Positions 1 through 13,310 of a stretch of DNA of 64,000 nt are shown here, piece by piece. The notes below the pieces were generated by a model. That model had not been told where the DNA came from. It saw nothing but the letters and a program-made list of their open reading frames with translations, and made no database searches. Origin of the DNA: Aphrophora alni (lineage: Eukaryota; Arthropoda; Insecta; Hemiptera; Aphrophoridae); assembly GCA_963513935.1 (NCBI GenBank), contig OY740768.1:41596368-41660367 (forward strand), written 5' to 3'. The translations under genes and the position numbers were made by a program. Position 1 is the stretch's first letter, and every line of letters begins with the position of its first letter.

Positions 1-1583
1 CAAATGTCGATTTTTGATGAAAATTTATGTTTTTTGTTCTTGACGGTTCAAAATAAAATTTATAGGCGTTTCAATGTGTGTACATCTATTTTTAGAGTTA
101 TAAAACATATTTGAGGTCAAAAATAAAGTAACAACACTTAATAACTATCGGTAAAGTTGTTAATTATTGACACATAGTAAAATATATGTACTCAACCCTT
201 AATAAGAGCACAAGTTGTAAGTGCATGCCCTTCTCTTTCTTTTAGAGATTTATACTTCTTTTTTTTAAAGAAAAAGTTTTAAATCTTCTCAAGTATGCAA
301 ATCTTTTTCTTACTGATGAATTTTGACTACATGAAAAAGAGATTTCTTTTTTTATCACTAAAACTAATTATTTTAGATATAGGACAAAAACAGAAAATAT
401 GTGTAAAATTAACAAGCTAATGTTTTTATGTTTATTATGACACGGTAGAATTACAATACACTCAGACCACAATAAAAATATAATGCAAGTTTGATGTAAA
501 AAAAAAATTATTTAAACCAATGTGAAAATTAATCAAATTCTAAGCAGTGTAATATAAATACCAGTTAACATATGATCAGATCAAATCATCTGTCAACACT
601 AAAACATGTAATTTTTATTATAATATTTATGGGCCTAACTTAAACATCTGATCAGAAATAAACATCTTGTTTAGAGGATCTCAGTTTAAGAGGTTAATCA
701 GTTTAACATAGGTTACTGTATCTTTTTAACAAAAATTGATAATGATAAATACACCAAACTCTATCTGTGCACTCTTCAAGACATTATAAATATATAAGTA
801 AATTTCATTAAAATCCAACAACTAGATTTTAAGGAGTGGATTGTAAAAAGTTGACTAGAAGCCACGGATAAAAGGGCTACGTTTCGCTCTGTCCAATTAG
901 TTTTGTATATCAGATTGGTACAGTGTATAACGACAATGGGAAGGCAGTAAAAACACTTACTTTAGAAACTATGGGAGAGTAGTAAATTACAATTTAATCA
1001 TTTATTGGAATCTTCTATTGCTTAATTTATTTGATGGGTAGGATATTCGATCACTTTAAAATATTTGATTTTCAATCATATCAATTATCTCTTGATATTA
1101 GGACGATTGATTGAACTCCCAGATACAATAAGTTTCCTTTTAAAAAAATTACACAACTACAAGCCCCTTGGAAAGGGAACAAGAATAGGTTTAAAATAAT
1201 TTTTTTTTTGGTCCAAGAAACAACCTAAAGATGTCAAATCTATACATTTTTTTTCTAAATGAAATTCTGTGCAATCATTTAAGCAATTATGTAAATCCAT
1301 AGCCTCGAAATAAGTTAATAAATTTATTAATAGATGATCAGTAAAACAATTTATGAATTGTTGCAAGTATATAAAAAAATAAATAAATCTTTTTGAATTA
1401 TTGTAAAATTACAAAATTACACTGTAGTTATGTAGATTTATTTAAAAAATAAAATTTAGTTAAACTTCTTACACTCGAAAGCGCCAACAGATAATTTTTA
1501 TAGAATCTATAGGGCATAGGACTATCGTTTGCGATTATAACATACATTTGCAATCCTCATGGTGTATATTTATAATTTACTCA
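1..1583. other. AT-rich stretch, no gene recognised
   Basis: No coding exon, RNA gene or complete mobile element was recognised. Short open frames here lack splice context, codon bias or any recognisable motif. Confidence 0.5.
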
Positions 1584-3135
1584 TTAACACGTTAGCTGCC
1601 ACGCCGACCCGATCGGGTCGGCACAGCTCGTCTTGTTAGAAACATCGGCCGACCCGATCGGCTGCGGGATTTTATAGGGCTTAAGTAAATCGATCCGTGA
1701 CGTTTATCAGTAGTCTTTGGGAACTTTTTAAAGAGTTATAATTTGAGAACACAATACTAAAAATGTTATTGAATGTTAATTTCGTCAACACATTTTTTTT
1801 ATTTCAGTAATATATCATCTGCTAATAAACGATATTTTGCCGACCGATCGGGTCGGCACATTTTATTTTAAAGTTTTACATTATTTTTAGTGCTGAAATA
1901 TGAATAAAACTTGAATCTATTTGTAATGTTTTTTGTTAGGAATGTAATAAATATAAAACCGTATTTGTCAGAATATTTTTTTAATTTGGCAACATGTTAT
2001 ATGGATATGCTAAAGTATACTTTCAAATGAAATGAAGTTATTTATGGACAGTTAACGTTACATTATTTGCTACAAAAGCAGTAACAGGTGTTTTGTCATT
2101 AAAATGCGCGTATACAAACATGAGTACTACACATCTTAAAAATAAAAGAAAATTTCAAGTCGCATCGGAGAAAATAAAGCACAAAATGTGAAAAAATACA
2201 ACCTTACAGAAAAACTACCAGAGTTCACAAGGATCTTGCCTATTTATGTAAGTTCTTAAAACAATCTTCGCAAAGAAATGGTTTCCCAGGACACGTTTCA
2301 CAAAATGTAGTGATCTTTTTGATACCTGATGCTATTTTAAAATTTTAATTTTCCCCTTCGGGACCGGAGTTTATCTTTTCGCCGGCCGGCGCCGGTGAGT
2401 CACCGCGATGCGCGACATAGCGATAGCTGCATTACTTATCAGCCAACGGTAAACAATACACATACTTCGTATCAAGGCGTTAAATAATAAATACTGCTCT
2501 CTAAAATATAATGGTTATTGCCGTTTTGGATGCACGATGCACAATCTTGTCTGAAGACATTTTACCTTATTTTAATAATTTCTTGACAATACTCATAAAA
2601 ATATTGTTATGATAGGAGTGGGGCCGTGTGGCAGGGCCCGTCGCGGGTCCAGATCCCAGTATAATTTCCCGAAAAATCCTGGTCAAGGCTCGCGGGCCCG
2701 CTATCGCCGCCACTGCTAAAAATACCGCCATTTCAGACAAGTGGTGATGTCCAACATGTTTTACTGGCTCGATTTGTCCGTTTTGCAACCTTAGTAGTGC
2801 GTACACAATCTTTTCCCTGAAGGTAGTAATGGAGTAGAGATGCTTATTCTTACTTAGAGAGTTGACCCCAACCTCTAAAACGAAATATACGCCAGTATGA
2901 ACGTGCGACCAATCGGGTCGGCAAGTTTTTTTGTCAATCAAAATTCGGTGAAAAAAATCGCGGCCGACCCGATAGGTAACAAATTTTTAAACAATTTATT
3001 TTAACAGTTTAAAGTATATCTTGTATTAGTGTATTATAAACACAATTAAAGTAAAAATATCAAAAAATAATTAACAGTAAAAGTTGGCATTACGCCGAAC
3101 ATTCGAAAATAGGCCGGTGGCAGCTAACGTGTTAA
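1584..3135 (-). mobile_element. piggyBac-like element, internally deleted, TTAA-bounded
   Basis: The element runs between TTAA sites at 1584-1587 and 3132-3135. Its terminal inverted repeat reads CACGTTAGCTGCCAC on the left and the reverse complement on the right (GTGGCAGCTAACGTG). A 20-bp perfect palindrome, GCCGACCCGATCGGGTCGGC, lies at 1603-1622, just inside the left end. Related half or full copies lie near 1647, 1839, 2905 and 2962. The local GC content is clearly above the surroundings. It carries the 3' part of a transposase on the minus strand. At 1.55 kb it is too short for an intact piggyBac transposase of about 600 residues, so it is a defective copy. Confidence 0.9.
2240..2941 (-). 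pseudogene. piggyBac-like transposase, C-terminal fragment
   Basis: Only the 3' part of a transposase gene remains. One frame (2941 down to 2567) contains a segment beginning KKTCRPDWSHVHTGVYF, consistent with the region after the catalytic core. After a frame change, 2333-2240 encodes a cysteine-rich tail, TTFCETCPGKPFLCEDCF, ending at a TAG at 2240-2242. This CxxC...CxxC pattern near the C terminus is the zinc-binding domain typical of piggyBac-family transposases. The DDD catalytic region is missing, so the product cannot be active. Family assignment rests on the cysteine motif together with the flanking TTAA and terminal repeats. Confidence 0.8.
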
Positions 3136-3147
3136 GCCACTAACTGT

Positions 3148-3161
3148 TTCTCTCTCTCTCT

Positions 3162-3206
<45 letters not shown>
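3148..3206. repeat. (CT)n(TA)n microsatellite
   Basis: A CT run (about 3148-3163) passes directly into about 43 bp of TA. It lies just outside the right end of the preceding piggyBac-like element. Confidence 0.95.
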
Positions 3207-3209
<3 letters not shown>

Positions 3210-4516
3210 CAATAGATAGATAGACATCGAAGGGTTTTAATCTAATCTTTGATCCCCTCAGATGGAATGACCTCTGAACCTAAACTTTCTTTTTAAAGGC
3301 AAGATGGAATTTAATAGAGATAGACTTATTATTTAAATGGTTGTTGGCTTATCACACCTTTTTAAAAAAATTTAAAAACAACACTTTGTAATATGGATAT
3401 AATCCTGAAATATTTTCAATACTAGCTTGATTGCTTTAGTGATGGCTGATTCCAGAATAAAAATACTTGGTGATTCAAGTACACAGAACATTCTGATTCG
3501 TTTTAATTCATACAAATAGTGTATTCAGATTTTATTTATTCTACTTGCAGATGAACTATTAATACATGACCACCAACTAGCTATTCAATCAACTTTCCAT
3601 CCACCAAGACCAAGTTCACATGTGATGTCTATATTGTAGTCAAGTAGGCTACATTAGGCATATATTCAGAAGTCTTATTCATTTGAATGAATGAAAATTA
3701 TCTACAAATTTATTTTCAATGTATAGCATAAAATTGAATGTATGAATTGTCATAATTTTTCTAGATTATTTAACACAAATAAATATTATAATTTTTTACA
3801 ACAAAACATATTTTGTATGAGCAATTAAAGGATATCATTACAATAGTTACACAACCTATGTGTATGTGTTGTCATGAAATGGAACTAAAGTACGTTATTA
3901 TTTTTCAGAAAATCTTCATAAAAAAATCACAAATTCTATATCTCCAACTCGTCGCCTTTGTATGATCATTCAGATGATTATTCTCTATATATACAAGTTA
4001 CTCGATTCCGTTGATTCTCTTAATCATTATCATCCAACTATTAACAACACTGGATTGCATGAAAAGCATTAAAGGAGTTTCAATAACTAATGGAGTTATA
4101 CTATAGATAATAATATAAAATTTATAATATTGTATGCTTAAATATTTGAATAAATAGGCCTATGTAACATTATTTACTATTTTTACTAGAAAAAAAAGAA
4201 GAAAAAAATAACATTATATTATTATGCATATAAAACTAAGAATTTCTTTCAGGTAAAAAACTTCTCAAATGTTTTTAAAATCTCAAATGTTAATCAATAG
4301 AACAGTTAAATATTTGATAATTGCTTTAAGTCATGTCTTGCTCAGTTATTTTGACTCGTGTGAACTATTATAAATTATGTCTTTGAAAAATTTGTTTAGA
4401 ATGGATGGACAGTTTATATTTTATTACTGCTCATTTGAACATTTTCCATCAGTTGTTTATCAAACAATTACAATGTTTCAAAAGTATTCATTAGTTCCCA
4501 TTTTTAGAATAGCTTC
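3207..4516. other. No gene recognised
   Basis: AT-rich sequence in which I see no exon, RNA gene or defined repeat. Confidence 0.5.
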
Positions 4517-4895
4517 GGTAATTGTTTACTTATAGGTGCGCCTTATTTTCAGGATTTTTTTTTTTTTTTATCGTCTACCTTTCTTTTCAAGAATAAATCA
4601 TGTTTTCCTTGCACAGGTCACTATTTTCCACTGAAAAATCACAATCTAAAAACTACAAAATCCGACGTATTTATAGGTTAAAACATAATAGCAATGTTAA
4701 TAGTGTATGGTTTGATATATCCGCATTACACAATGACTAGGCTAGATCGCTCTATTTATTATCGCAACAGGTTTGTCCACATTGCCTTTCGTACATTTAT
4801 TAAAGTTAACAATTTGCTTACTTTGTGATATAATTATATATCACGACAGGTTTAGCCAGGTAACTATATACATAAACACCTGGCCAAACCTTATA

Positions 4896-4953
<58 letters not shown>

Positions 4954-5324
4954 CAAACCTTTCGTAAGTTTATTGAAGTTAATAATTTGAAATTAGATTA
5001 TTAATATGGAGGATTCACAGCATATCACGTGATCTGTGATCATGGATATTATAAATTGAAATATAGTAACATATTTTTCTATCTATGATCTAGTGATCAC
5101 GGATCTTTAGTAACATATGAGACGTAAATGTGAACATTTGCTATTATGTCTAAACCTATAAATACGTCGGATTTGATAGTTTTTAGATTGAGATTTTTCA
5201 GTGAAAAATAGTGATCTGTGCAAGGAAAACATTATTTATTCTTAAGAAGTAAAATATGTAGTAGACGATAATTTTTTTTTTTTAATTCTGGAAATAAGGC
5301 ACCACCTTTTAGTAAACAATTACC
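4517..5324. mobile_element. Long-TIR foldback element
   Basis: The left arm (4517-4698) is the inverted, slightly diverged copy of the right arm (5134-5324). The arms start with GGTAATTGTTTA and end with TAAACAATTACC, and are about 180-190 bp long. The 435-bp centre holds a TA microsatellite (about 4893-4950) and shorter inverted pieces around the word GGCCAAACCT. No coding capacity is visible. ATAG occurs beside the right end and near the left end, but a target duplication is not convincing. It is best described as a non-autonomous foldback DNA element. Confidence 0.8.
4893..4950. repeat. (TA)n microsatellite
   Basis: TA run with one GT interruption, inside the loop of the foldback element. 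Open frames through it encode only Ile-Tyr repeats and are spurious. Confidence 0.95.
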
Positions 5325-6181
5325 ATAGTCCTAGATCTTTTACTCCTCAATCCTAGATGTTTTTAGTTAAACAATATAATACATATTTATTACCTGCTCC
5401 GATCAGGTTCACCATCCATACTGAAACAAACAAAACATATACAATATATTAAATTTAGGAAAAGATACTGCTTAATTTTTGTTTTAATGCAAATGAATCC
5501 AAAACAATACACTGCAAAATCAATAAACCTTTATACAATTAGTTAGTCTTGTCCAATTTAGCTGGACAATTATTCATCATTTGTTTATAAAACAAACTAA
5601 TAAACATTATTTGAAGAAAGTATAAATCAATTTTTTTAACAAGCGTTACTTGAATTCAAATAAAAATAAAAAAACACAAAATTTAAAAAATATAAAAGCG
5701 ATATGATGTAGGTATGGGTATAATGTAGTTCGGTAGGTGTTAATCAATAATTAAAACTGAACGCCTTAAATGAAAATATATTTATATAGGCTAGTTAACC
5801 CTAGAAGTGCTATGCTAATATCCCCAAGTGCAAAGCAGTTTTAGGGCATATTACATGCGTTTTTGAAAATATTACTCTAATTTTACCATACACAATAAAC
5901 ATAAAGTGTTATATATCATTTTACTCAGAATATTCTATAGTATATTTTTATGCAATTAGATAATGACTTACCTTTATTTACTAGTTGATACTTCTTGACT
6001 AATAAAGACATTTATTTTGAAAATTTGTTTAGTTTATTTTCAGTCACACCATGTACATCAAAAATTTTAAAATTATTATAGGCCTAAACTGAAATATAAA
6101 AAATGTGCATTGTTTCATTGTGAACTCGAAAACATAAATTTATAACAACTTATTTACAAAACAAAATAAAAAAAAATTTCA

Positions 6182-6333
6182 ACATCAGTAACATAATCAT
6201 CATCGCTTCCAGAAGAAAAATCTTCAAATGACACATTAGCACGATAGTCCACAGCCGATATGTCACTTTCACAATCAGAAATTTCTTCTTGTAAAATTTC
6301 AAGAATATCACTTGAATTACAAGGATCACACAT
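6182..6333 (-). pseudogene. piggyBac-like transposase, acidic N-terminus
   Basis: From an ATG at 6333 the minus strand encodes a short acidic peptide rich in Asp, Glu and Ser (starts MCDPCNSSDILEILQEE, then FEDFSSGSDDD), about 50 residues before the reading becomes AT-rich noise. Acidic Ser/Asp-rich N termini are usual for piggyBac-family transposases, and the position inside a TTAA-bounded element supports this. A second copy of the start (ATG at about 6513) exists in the downstream tandem duplicate and has Tyr in place of Cys at position 2. No catalytic domain remains. Confidence 0.6.
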
Positions 6334-6588
6334 TATATATATACTTTTTAGGTTATTTTACAACACAGCACAAAAGATAAACTAAACTATGCTTGTACAC
6401 AGTCTCAATGACACATTAGCACGATAGTCTACAGCCGATATATCACTTTCACAATCAGAAATTTCTTCTTGTAAAATTTCAAGAATATCACTTGAATTAC
6501 AAGGATCATACATTATAAATACTGTTTAGGTTATTTTACAACACAGCACAAAATATATAAACTAAACTATGCTTGTACACAGTCTCAA
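6229..6588. repeat. Tandem duplication, two 180-bp units
   Basis: Units 6229-6408 and 6409-6588 are nearly identical, both starting TGACACATTAGCACGATAG and ending GTACACAGTCTCAA. Differences are a few substitutions and small indels around a TA run, so the duplication postdates insertion of the piggyBac-like element that contains it. Confidence 0.95.
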
Positions 6589-6882
6589 CAACAAGAATGC
6601 AACATCAGCTGAGAGACAGCTGTTTACAGTTGGTTACAAAACTTTCAGCCAGTATAATATTATCTCTAAAAATAAATCTATGACCATAGATTTCACAATC
6701 AAAATGAAGAGTGAACTCTCTACTATCGATTAGTACCAAATTTGAACAATCTAAAACACGTAATAGTAAAGATATATAGTATGCACTGGACGACTGTAAA
6801 TGAGTCGCATATTACGACTCTAGCACTTCACAGAAGGGGAAATGAGTCGCATATTATGACTCGTAGCACTTCTAGGGTTATA

Positions 6883-7954
6883 AGGGTCTAAACTTTTTTT
6901 GCTTGTTGCCTACAAAAAAACATGTTCTCTATATAAATTGTATTTGACAAAATTAAGCTTTTAATGACAGCGGTCAAGTTTTTTTTCTAATTGATTGTAA
7001 ATGGTAATATTTTTTTACTTGTGATTCTGCATAATGATTTAGACCATTTTTTCACATTTCCTAACCTAACCTTAGACCATTTTTTCACATTTCACTAAAA
7101 TTTCAACGAAATCGATAGGCTACAGATGATTTTGAGATCTTACATATTTTATAACAGCTGATTTGTTGATTTATACCAACAACTAACAAACCATAATTTT
7201 TTCTTAAGGATTTTATTTTTCCATGAAATAGGAATGGTATCATGGCTGTAATTGGTAAGGTACCGGTATGTTTGTTTAATATGACAATATTGTTTTAAAA
7301 AATTAACCAAACCTAACTTATCCATTTTTTAGACAGGTTGGATAAGGTTAAGTCTGATATTATATTAACATATTATTAACATAAAATACAGGTTATATTG
7401 AATATTACATCTATCAAAATCATATTCTAATTTGAACGGAATAGGTTCTAATGGAAACTAAAACAACTCCAATCCCATTCAATGCATATATCTCATATTA
7501 TATGATACAAAAATATTGATATTATTTTTGATGTTTACCAAAATAGTTAAATATAGGCAAAGTCTTGTTTATTAACATAACTTTGTATTTGATGTCTATA
7601 TTTATTGGTTAAAAATTATATTTTTTTGACAAAATTTAGGTTTTATTAGTTTCCATGGGAAAAAAAATTTTTAAATAAGAGTTCAAAAAGGTAGGTGGCC
7701 TACCATTTTGGAAGTGTATATGGGTTACAAGACAGTTACATGTGAACTTACAAATTCCTAATACATTACATAAACTACCTATTTGATATGTTTTGTTTTC
7801 AAGTTTAACAGTAAAAAAGTATATTATTTTCCTTTTTAAAAAAAGGAATGAATGTTCAAAAAAAAATAAATAGTAATAAATGAAGTGTGCAATATATATC
7901 CGCCATAACTATAAACAAAAAAGTCAACATCACATTAAAATGTTATATTTCCTT
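6883..7954. other. No gene recognised
   Basis: AT-rich intergenic sequence. A short word, AGACCATTTTTTCACATTTC, is repeated at about 7041 and 7074, but nothing else is defined. Confidence 0.5.
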
Positions 7955-9363
7955 TTAACCCTCCCTCTGCCTTAACAAAACGCATTCACGTTTTTTTCAT
8001 CGGGTGAAATAATTTCAAAAATTCGCCAAAAATAGAAATTCTATCCCAATCATAAAGTGATCCATAGCTTTTTTTTAGGAAAAGGTCCAAATTAATCATA
8101 TATGTAACTAAAAATTTGATTGGTGCAAAATTGTAAAAGTTATAAGCTCAGGAAGCAAAAAATTTCAAAAACGGAAAATGTTTTTCTAAATTCAGGCCTA
8201 AATAAATACTATAAAAATGTATAGGCCTGGTTATACAAAATACACAAAAGTTTCATAATTTAGTTGTGAATAGAAATATGTAAAAACATTTACCAATTTC
8301 AAAGTAGTTTTTATGAAATAGATTTTTTTATGTCCGTACAAACGGCACTAAAATTTAGCCTATTTTGAAACATCAATCAAAAATGTATCCTTTACCCAAA
8401 AATGAAATTTTATATACCAAATTGTAGAGAATAAATCATAGAATAGAACTGTAAACTTGAACATTTTATATAACTTACCATTTTGTAATCAGAAATTACG
8501 AAACGAAATTTCGTTATGTACCTATGTTATGAACTCACACCTACAAACATAGCCTACACTGTTACTAAATTTAGCTTGTCTAAAACTAATTTCACTAAAC
8601 AAACACAATAACAAACACTACACTTATTTATTCATATATAAAACACAATTTCATAAACGTTATTCACTATAAATCAGCAAAATAACATTCAATTCAGATC
8701 AAACTAACTAACCTAAAACGTGTCTTCAGATACAATAACGGCGCCAACGGCGGTTGATTTTCAACTGTAAAAACGCTTGGTTTGAGAGGGGGTTTGCTAA
8801 ATACTCAGTGGAACAAAATGTATACAAGACATACCAATGGAATCAGTGAACCTTTATCTTCAATACCTTGTAAAAAGAATTTTACAAACACTTCATCTGT
8901 GAGAAACATATCGACTTCCAAAGAAGCTTGTTCATTGGTTGAAACCTTTGCCCAATAGCCAAGGTTTATGCGGTTGGACACAAAACCTAAACCTTAAACG
9001 TGATCTAAGATTTGAAAGCAGTGGTAGAAAGATCGAAATGCAAGCTTTCTATTGGGGTAAATATCATTGTCCTAAAGTCGGTGTGTATAACTGTTATAGA
9101 TCTTGAAAGTTGACGAAATTCTACCGTTCGGGCCAGCTGTTTTAGAGTTCTGCAATTATTCCATCGATCATTAGACGTGTTAATATTCATTTTAGAAACA
9201 TATGGTAAATACAAAGATTAAAGTTTGAAAAGTTTCCTTTCCAACGGTATAAAGTTTATTAAGATTGGATGACAATTAGTGGGTCAAATATTAGAATGTA
9301 TCGCGCACTGTTAAAAATGCAAAAGTACTACAAGTTCTTGTAGTTTGGCAGAGGGAGGGTTAA
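7955..9363. mobile_element. piggyBac-like MITE, 1.4 kb, TTAA-bounded
   Basis: TTAA at 7955-7958 is followed by CCCTCCCTCTGCC. The other end is the exact reverse complement, GGCAGAGGGAGGG, followed by TTAA at 9360-9363. This gives a 13-bp perfect terminal inverted repeat plus the TTAA duplication typical of the piggyBac superfamily. A 16-bp palindrome, CTACAAGTTCTTGTAG, sits at 9328-9343 immediately inside the right end. No transposase motif was found in the interior, so it is non-autonomous. Confidence 0.85.
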
Positions 9364-12300
9364 AAGAGAAGATAATGAATCTCAAAAAAAAAATTATTTT
9401 AATAATAGTAAACTAGGCCTAAATGTTTATCACCTACATGAAATCGTTCTGAACTCATATTGTGTTGTTATGAAATATAATGAAAAATAGAAAGACTAGA
9501 CCCGCTTTTACAGTAATTAGGCTATTTTTAAATTGTTGAGATAACAAATACTGCAAAGAGGAAAAAAAACATACAAAGACCACTACTACCACTCCCTCCC
9601 CCGTGGAAAAACTGGAATTTCCATACTTACCCTATATATTATAAGGTATCTAGATCTCACCTTTTTATAGCTCTCCGACACTAACATAGACCATAAGAGA
9701 ATGAAAAAAAAACACTATATATTTCCAGTATCCCTCCACTTCAAAACCCATAATTTCCATGTATCTGATATATTGTATGAATAGAAAAATGGTATAAATC
9801 AGTTTATATTACAAGTATTTCTGAAAAGCAAATTTTTACAGAATCTCCTTCAAATAACTTTCATTAAATCTATGATGTCTAAAGGTAATATATACAACAG
9901 AAACAACTCTAAAACAGCTGAAAAATAGACAAAATTTATTTTTTACTATGGATTATTTCATAAGCCAGGTGCCAGGTGGTTAAATAACAAATACACTAAC
10001 GTAGGCCTAGTCATACATATTTTAACATTCAATTTCATTAATTAGACTTTAACCTAACAACTGTATTCTCTTGTTTTTTATACCGGTAACATGTTATTTA
10101 ACAGTGAAGAAATACATTTTGGGACTTGAAATGCTTATTACCCTATATAATATGATCTGATCCTTTCATTAGAAGATAAATTCATTGTTTTCATGATTTT
10201 TTTATAGAAAAATCAAAGGACGATCTAGAACCGATATTTACCGTTTTAATAATAAACATCGAGCAATTACATGACAAACATAGTCAAAAATATTAATGTA
10301 GGCTTTCATTAACAGAGCTGTATTTACCAATAGCAGCTGGATTCCTTTGTTTTGAAAGTGTTATTTGACAGTGAAGAAATGGATTTTGGGACTTGAAATG
10401 TATCTTCTGACAAAAAATATTATCTGATTGTTTGAATACAAGTTAATTAGTTTAACTATTTCATAATTTTTAATAATAAAATTCTTTGATAATATAGCCT
10501 AATATTTACAGTAAAAAATTAGACAAATTTTGTAAATCAATCTTTATATTGACTGAGGCCTACCAAACATCTTTAAAAAATGAAGTAGCAAGAGTAATTC
10601 AAAAATCCTTTAATTGTGATTTTATTGCATTGGATTTTTAGGAAGAACTTGTCAAGCTTGCTATCTTTAATTTTGAGAGTTACTCATCTACCAACAAGGA
10701 TCTAACCACATGCAACAACTTGGATAAAAACAAACTAGGCCTAGCCTTGAGGTTTTTTGCTTGGGCCAAAAGTAAGCCTAGCCTAAGAAGTTAATTGTAC
10801 AATATTTGCTTCAATAGCCTACACTATATTATCCTGCAACTAATCGGAAAATAAAATTAGCAAAGCTTAGATATGTAGGCAGTGACAGAGAAGCCATTAT
10901 TGAGCCTTTCCACCCACCCAATATGACAAAAGTTATCTACTATAATTTAAATAGAGTAAAAGTTCATGTTGATCCCTGGGACCACGTTAGAAATTTGGTG
11001 GAATAAAACAAAGTGTAGCCATTTCATTCTAGTATCAGCTCTGATCTCTTTGCGATCATTTTTGGTTAGGCTTATTAACGTGTTTAGTGAAAGAGATAGA
11101 ACTATCTCGACTTATGCTGTGTAAGGAAACAAGTCTTAAAAATATGACTTACCTTCTTTTTTTAGTTATATACGGATCAATAACTTCTATTCTCCTTTTC
11201 GACATACTGCAGTAACTACTAAACTTCGGATTCCTTAAATTATAATATGACGCAAATTACACTGCAAAAATTCATCAACATAAATCTTCCAACCGCACAT
11301 TAAACCATAGCATTAACATTACCACTTTTGCCAATATACTATTATTTGTTAGGCTAGTAGGAAAATCCTAGTTAAGAACAAATGTGCTAGCGGAACAAAT
11401 TAGTTTGCTCTTCGTTCTTAGGATCCGAAGTTTCCCGAACGGTATGAATCATTAAACCGAGACAATAATAATAGATAAGTAAAATACCTAATAATTAAGA
11501 CCAAATCTTAAGTATGTTACCGGTTGATCATGCAATGGTGCACTCACGCAGCTATACAAGAAATCAAAAATTAAAAAAAAAAATTAATTAGTCACTATTT
11601 CATCAAAATTTGTCAGTCAGAAGTTATCAGTCAAAATGTAATATTGAACCATGACATTGTAAAAAGTCTTCTCAAGCTATTTCTATTAAATATTAGAAAA
11701 ATAGAAGACTACCAAAGGCAAACTGCAGATAAAAGGAAATTACAATTAGCTAGTAATAATTATGAGGGTTCAGTTTGGTATTAGGTAATTTATTCGCAAT
11801 ACTACTTTTTTTACATGCTGTTTGGTATTTTCATTTGGAACGTTGCACAATACTTTAGGTCAAGATTGCAAGATATTACACATTTTAAAAGAAAGTTACT
11901 TTGATCCATATCAACATTACTTCCTTTAGGCCAATAACTTATTAATTTGAAATGTTTAGTGAGAGAGCAACTATTTCAGTTTAGTTCCTGTGGTAGCTAC
12001 CCCAAATTTTGAGTAAACCAAAAAATTTTCTACAAATAATATTAATAAAATATACGGAATGTCATAAATTATCAAACTCCATCCAAGAATCTAAATTACA
12101 ACTAAATGGACACAAAAAATGACAAATCCTTAATAAATAATTAGTTTTACTTTCTCGCATAAACATGCTATAGAGACAGACCAATTACGTTTGTATAACG
12201 TAAATCGAATATAATAATAACATTGACGTCCTTTTGTTGGTTCTAAGTCTTAACAAGCTTATTAGCATACGTCAAAAGGCTTTACTAATACGCTTGTAGC

Positions 12301-12825
12301 CTAAATTCTTTAAGGGTATGGGCATTTCTTTTGTTTACATCAATATATATCCCGAGCTCCATTTTATAAGATGAATAAATATATCGAGTTTAAAAAAGAA
12401 GCCAATACATAAACCATAAACAATCTTAAACATTTTCCAGATCGGTCCTTACAAATAATAAAAAAAATTGAGAACTGCTCAACTACGTGAGGAGGTGGTT
12501 GGTAAGTAGTTTTTGCGTTAGGGGGAAGGTCGCATGATTGTGTCGAAACAGGTTATTAGTTTTTACTGAGTATTACTGGTGAGGTTAGGCATGTTTCTAT
12601 TTGTTATATGGGGTATTAGGAATAAATATATGCAACCTGCATTTAGATTAGATCATGTTTCAACAAGCTAAATAAGTTGAGTAACTCGCAGGGCATCTAA
12701 TGCTACTTTCAGTTTATATACACCTCTTCATTTTAAATTGGGGCTTATAAAGCCGTTTATCAAATCACAGCATACAGAAGGGGATTGTTTCAGATATCTG
12801 TGATCCAAATTCCCGAAACTCTCTG
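9364..12825. other. Intergenic; dispersed repeat copies only
   Basis: No exon recognised. The stretch contains two copies of a dispersed repeat, described separately, and otherwise AT-rich sequence. Confidence 0.5.
10088..10435. repeat. Dispersed repeat family, two copies, relatives in intron 1
   Basis: Copies at about 10088-10170 and 10345-10435 share TTATTTRACAGTGAAGAAAT followed by GGGACTTGAAATG. A related copy lies inverted at about 14399-14475 (GTATTCAAACAATCAGTTCA reads as the complement of TGATTGTTTGAATAC at 10421-10435). A further diverged copy lies near 14906-15050. No terminal structure or coding capacity was found. Confidence 0.6.
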
Positions 12826-13170
12826 AAGCTAAGTTAAAAAGGGGGTTTTCACTAGCCTCGGCATAAGAAAACTTTTATCTGATCCCCTCTTTTGGAAACT
12901 TTGAGAGAAATGGAAAAAGAAGCTTGGAACTCTTTCAAGAATGTAGTGCACAAGGTTTATGGGAATACTAAGGACTACAAAAAACCATTGTACAACCCAT
13001 GCTGGTAACGTATGAAGCTCAATAATGCAAGTGAGCTTCAAAGCTCATTTCTTACACTCCCAACTTGTGTATTTTCATCAAAACTTGGGAGCCTACAATG
13101 AGGAACAGTGGGAAAGGTTTCACTATGTTGTTCTTGATATCGAAAAATGTTAGCAAGGAAGATGGAACGT

Positions 13171-13234
<64 letters not shown>

Positions 13235-13310
13235 GATGCTCAATCGAGAAACCAGAGAAGGAAATTGAAAACTAGTTCGGAGAAGCATCAAAAAGAAGCA
13301 GATTCATTTT
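12826..13310 (+). pseudogene. Relic of a transposon-associated insect protein
   Basis: Several frames on the plus strand carry fragments of one protein. 12826-12965 reads KKGVF...IRKLLSD, then EKEAWNSFKNVVHKVYGN. After frame changes come LHSQL-like and ERFHY-like pieces, and 13230-13270 reads YCWMLNRETREGN. The order (AW.SFK.V...GN, then a His-rich stretch, then ERFH, then GRW, then CWMLKR) matches a conserved protein found in many insect genomes and usually treated as transposon-derived. I recall the motif order but not a firm superfamily name. Frameshifts, stops and a TA microsatellite between GRW and CWML show it is dead. Confidence 0.6.
13172..13230. repeat. (TA)n microsatellite
   Basis: About 59 bp of TA expanded inside the preceding pseudogene, splitting the conserved GRW and YCWML motifs. 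Confidence 0.95.

Larger units (their letters stand above)
5795..6882 (-). mobile_element. piggyBac-like element with N-terminal transposase remnant
   Basis: The left end is TTAA followed by CCCTAGAAGTGCTA, and the right end is TAGCACTTCTAGGGTTATAA. The inverted repeats match over 13-14 bp, and the right TTAA appears mutated to TTATAA. Two palindromic motifs of the form GAGTCGCATATTAYGACTC lie at 6802-6820 and 6844-6862, each followed by TAGCACTT, spaced 42 bp apart. The interior holds a duplicated fragment that encodes an acidic N-terminal transposase segment on the minus strand. The rest of the transposase is absent. Confidence 0.85.

Noticed and set aside
4773..4967. Open frames rich in Ile-Tyr
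   Set aside because: Translation of TA microsatellites; same at 13052-13291 and 24910-25146.
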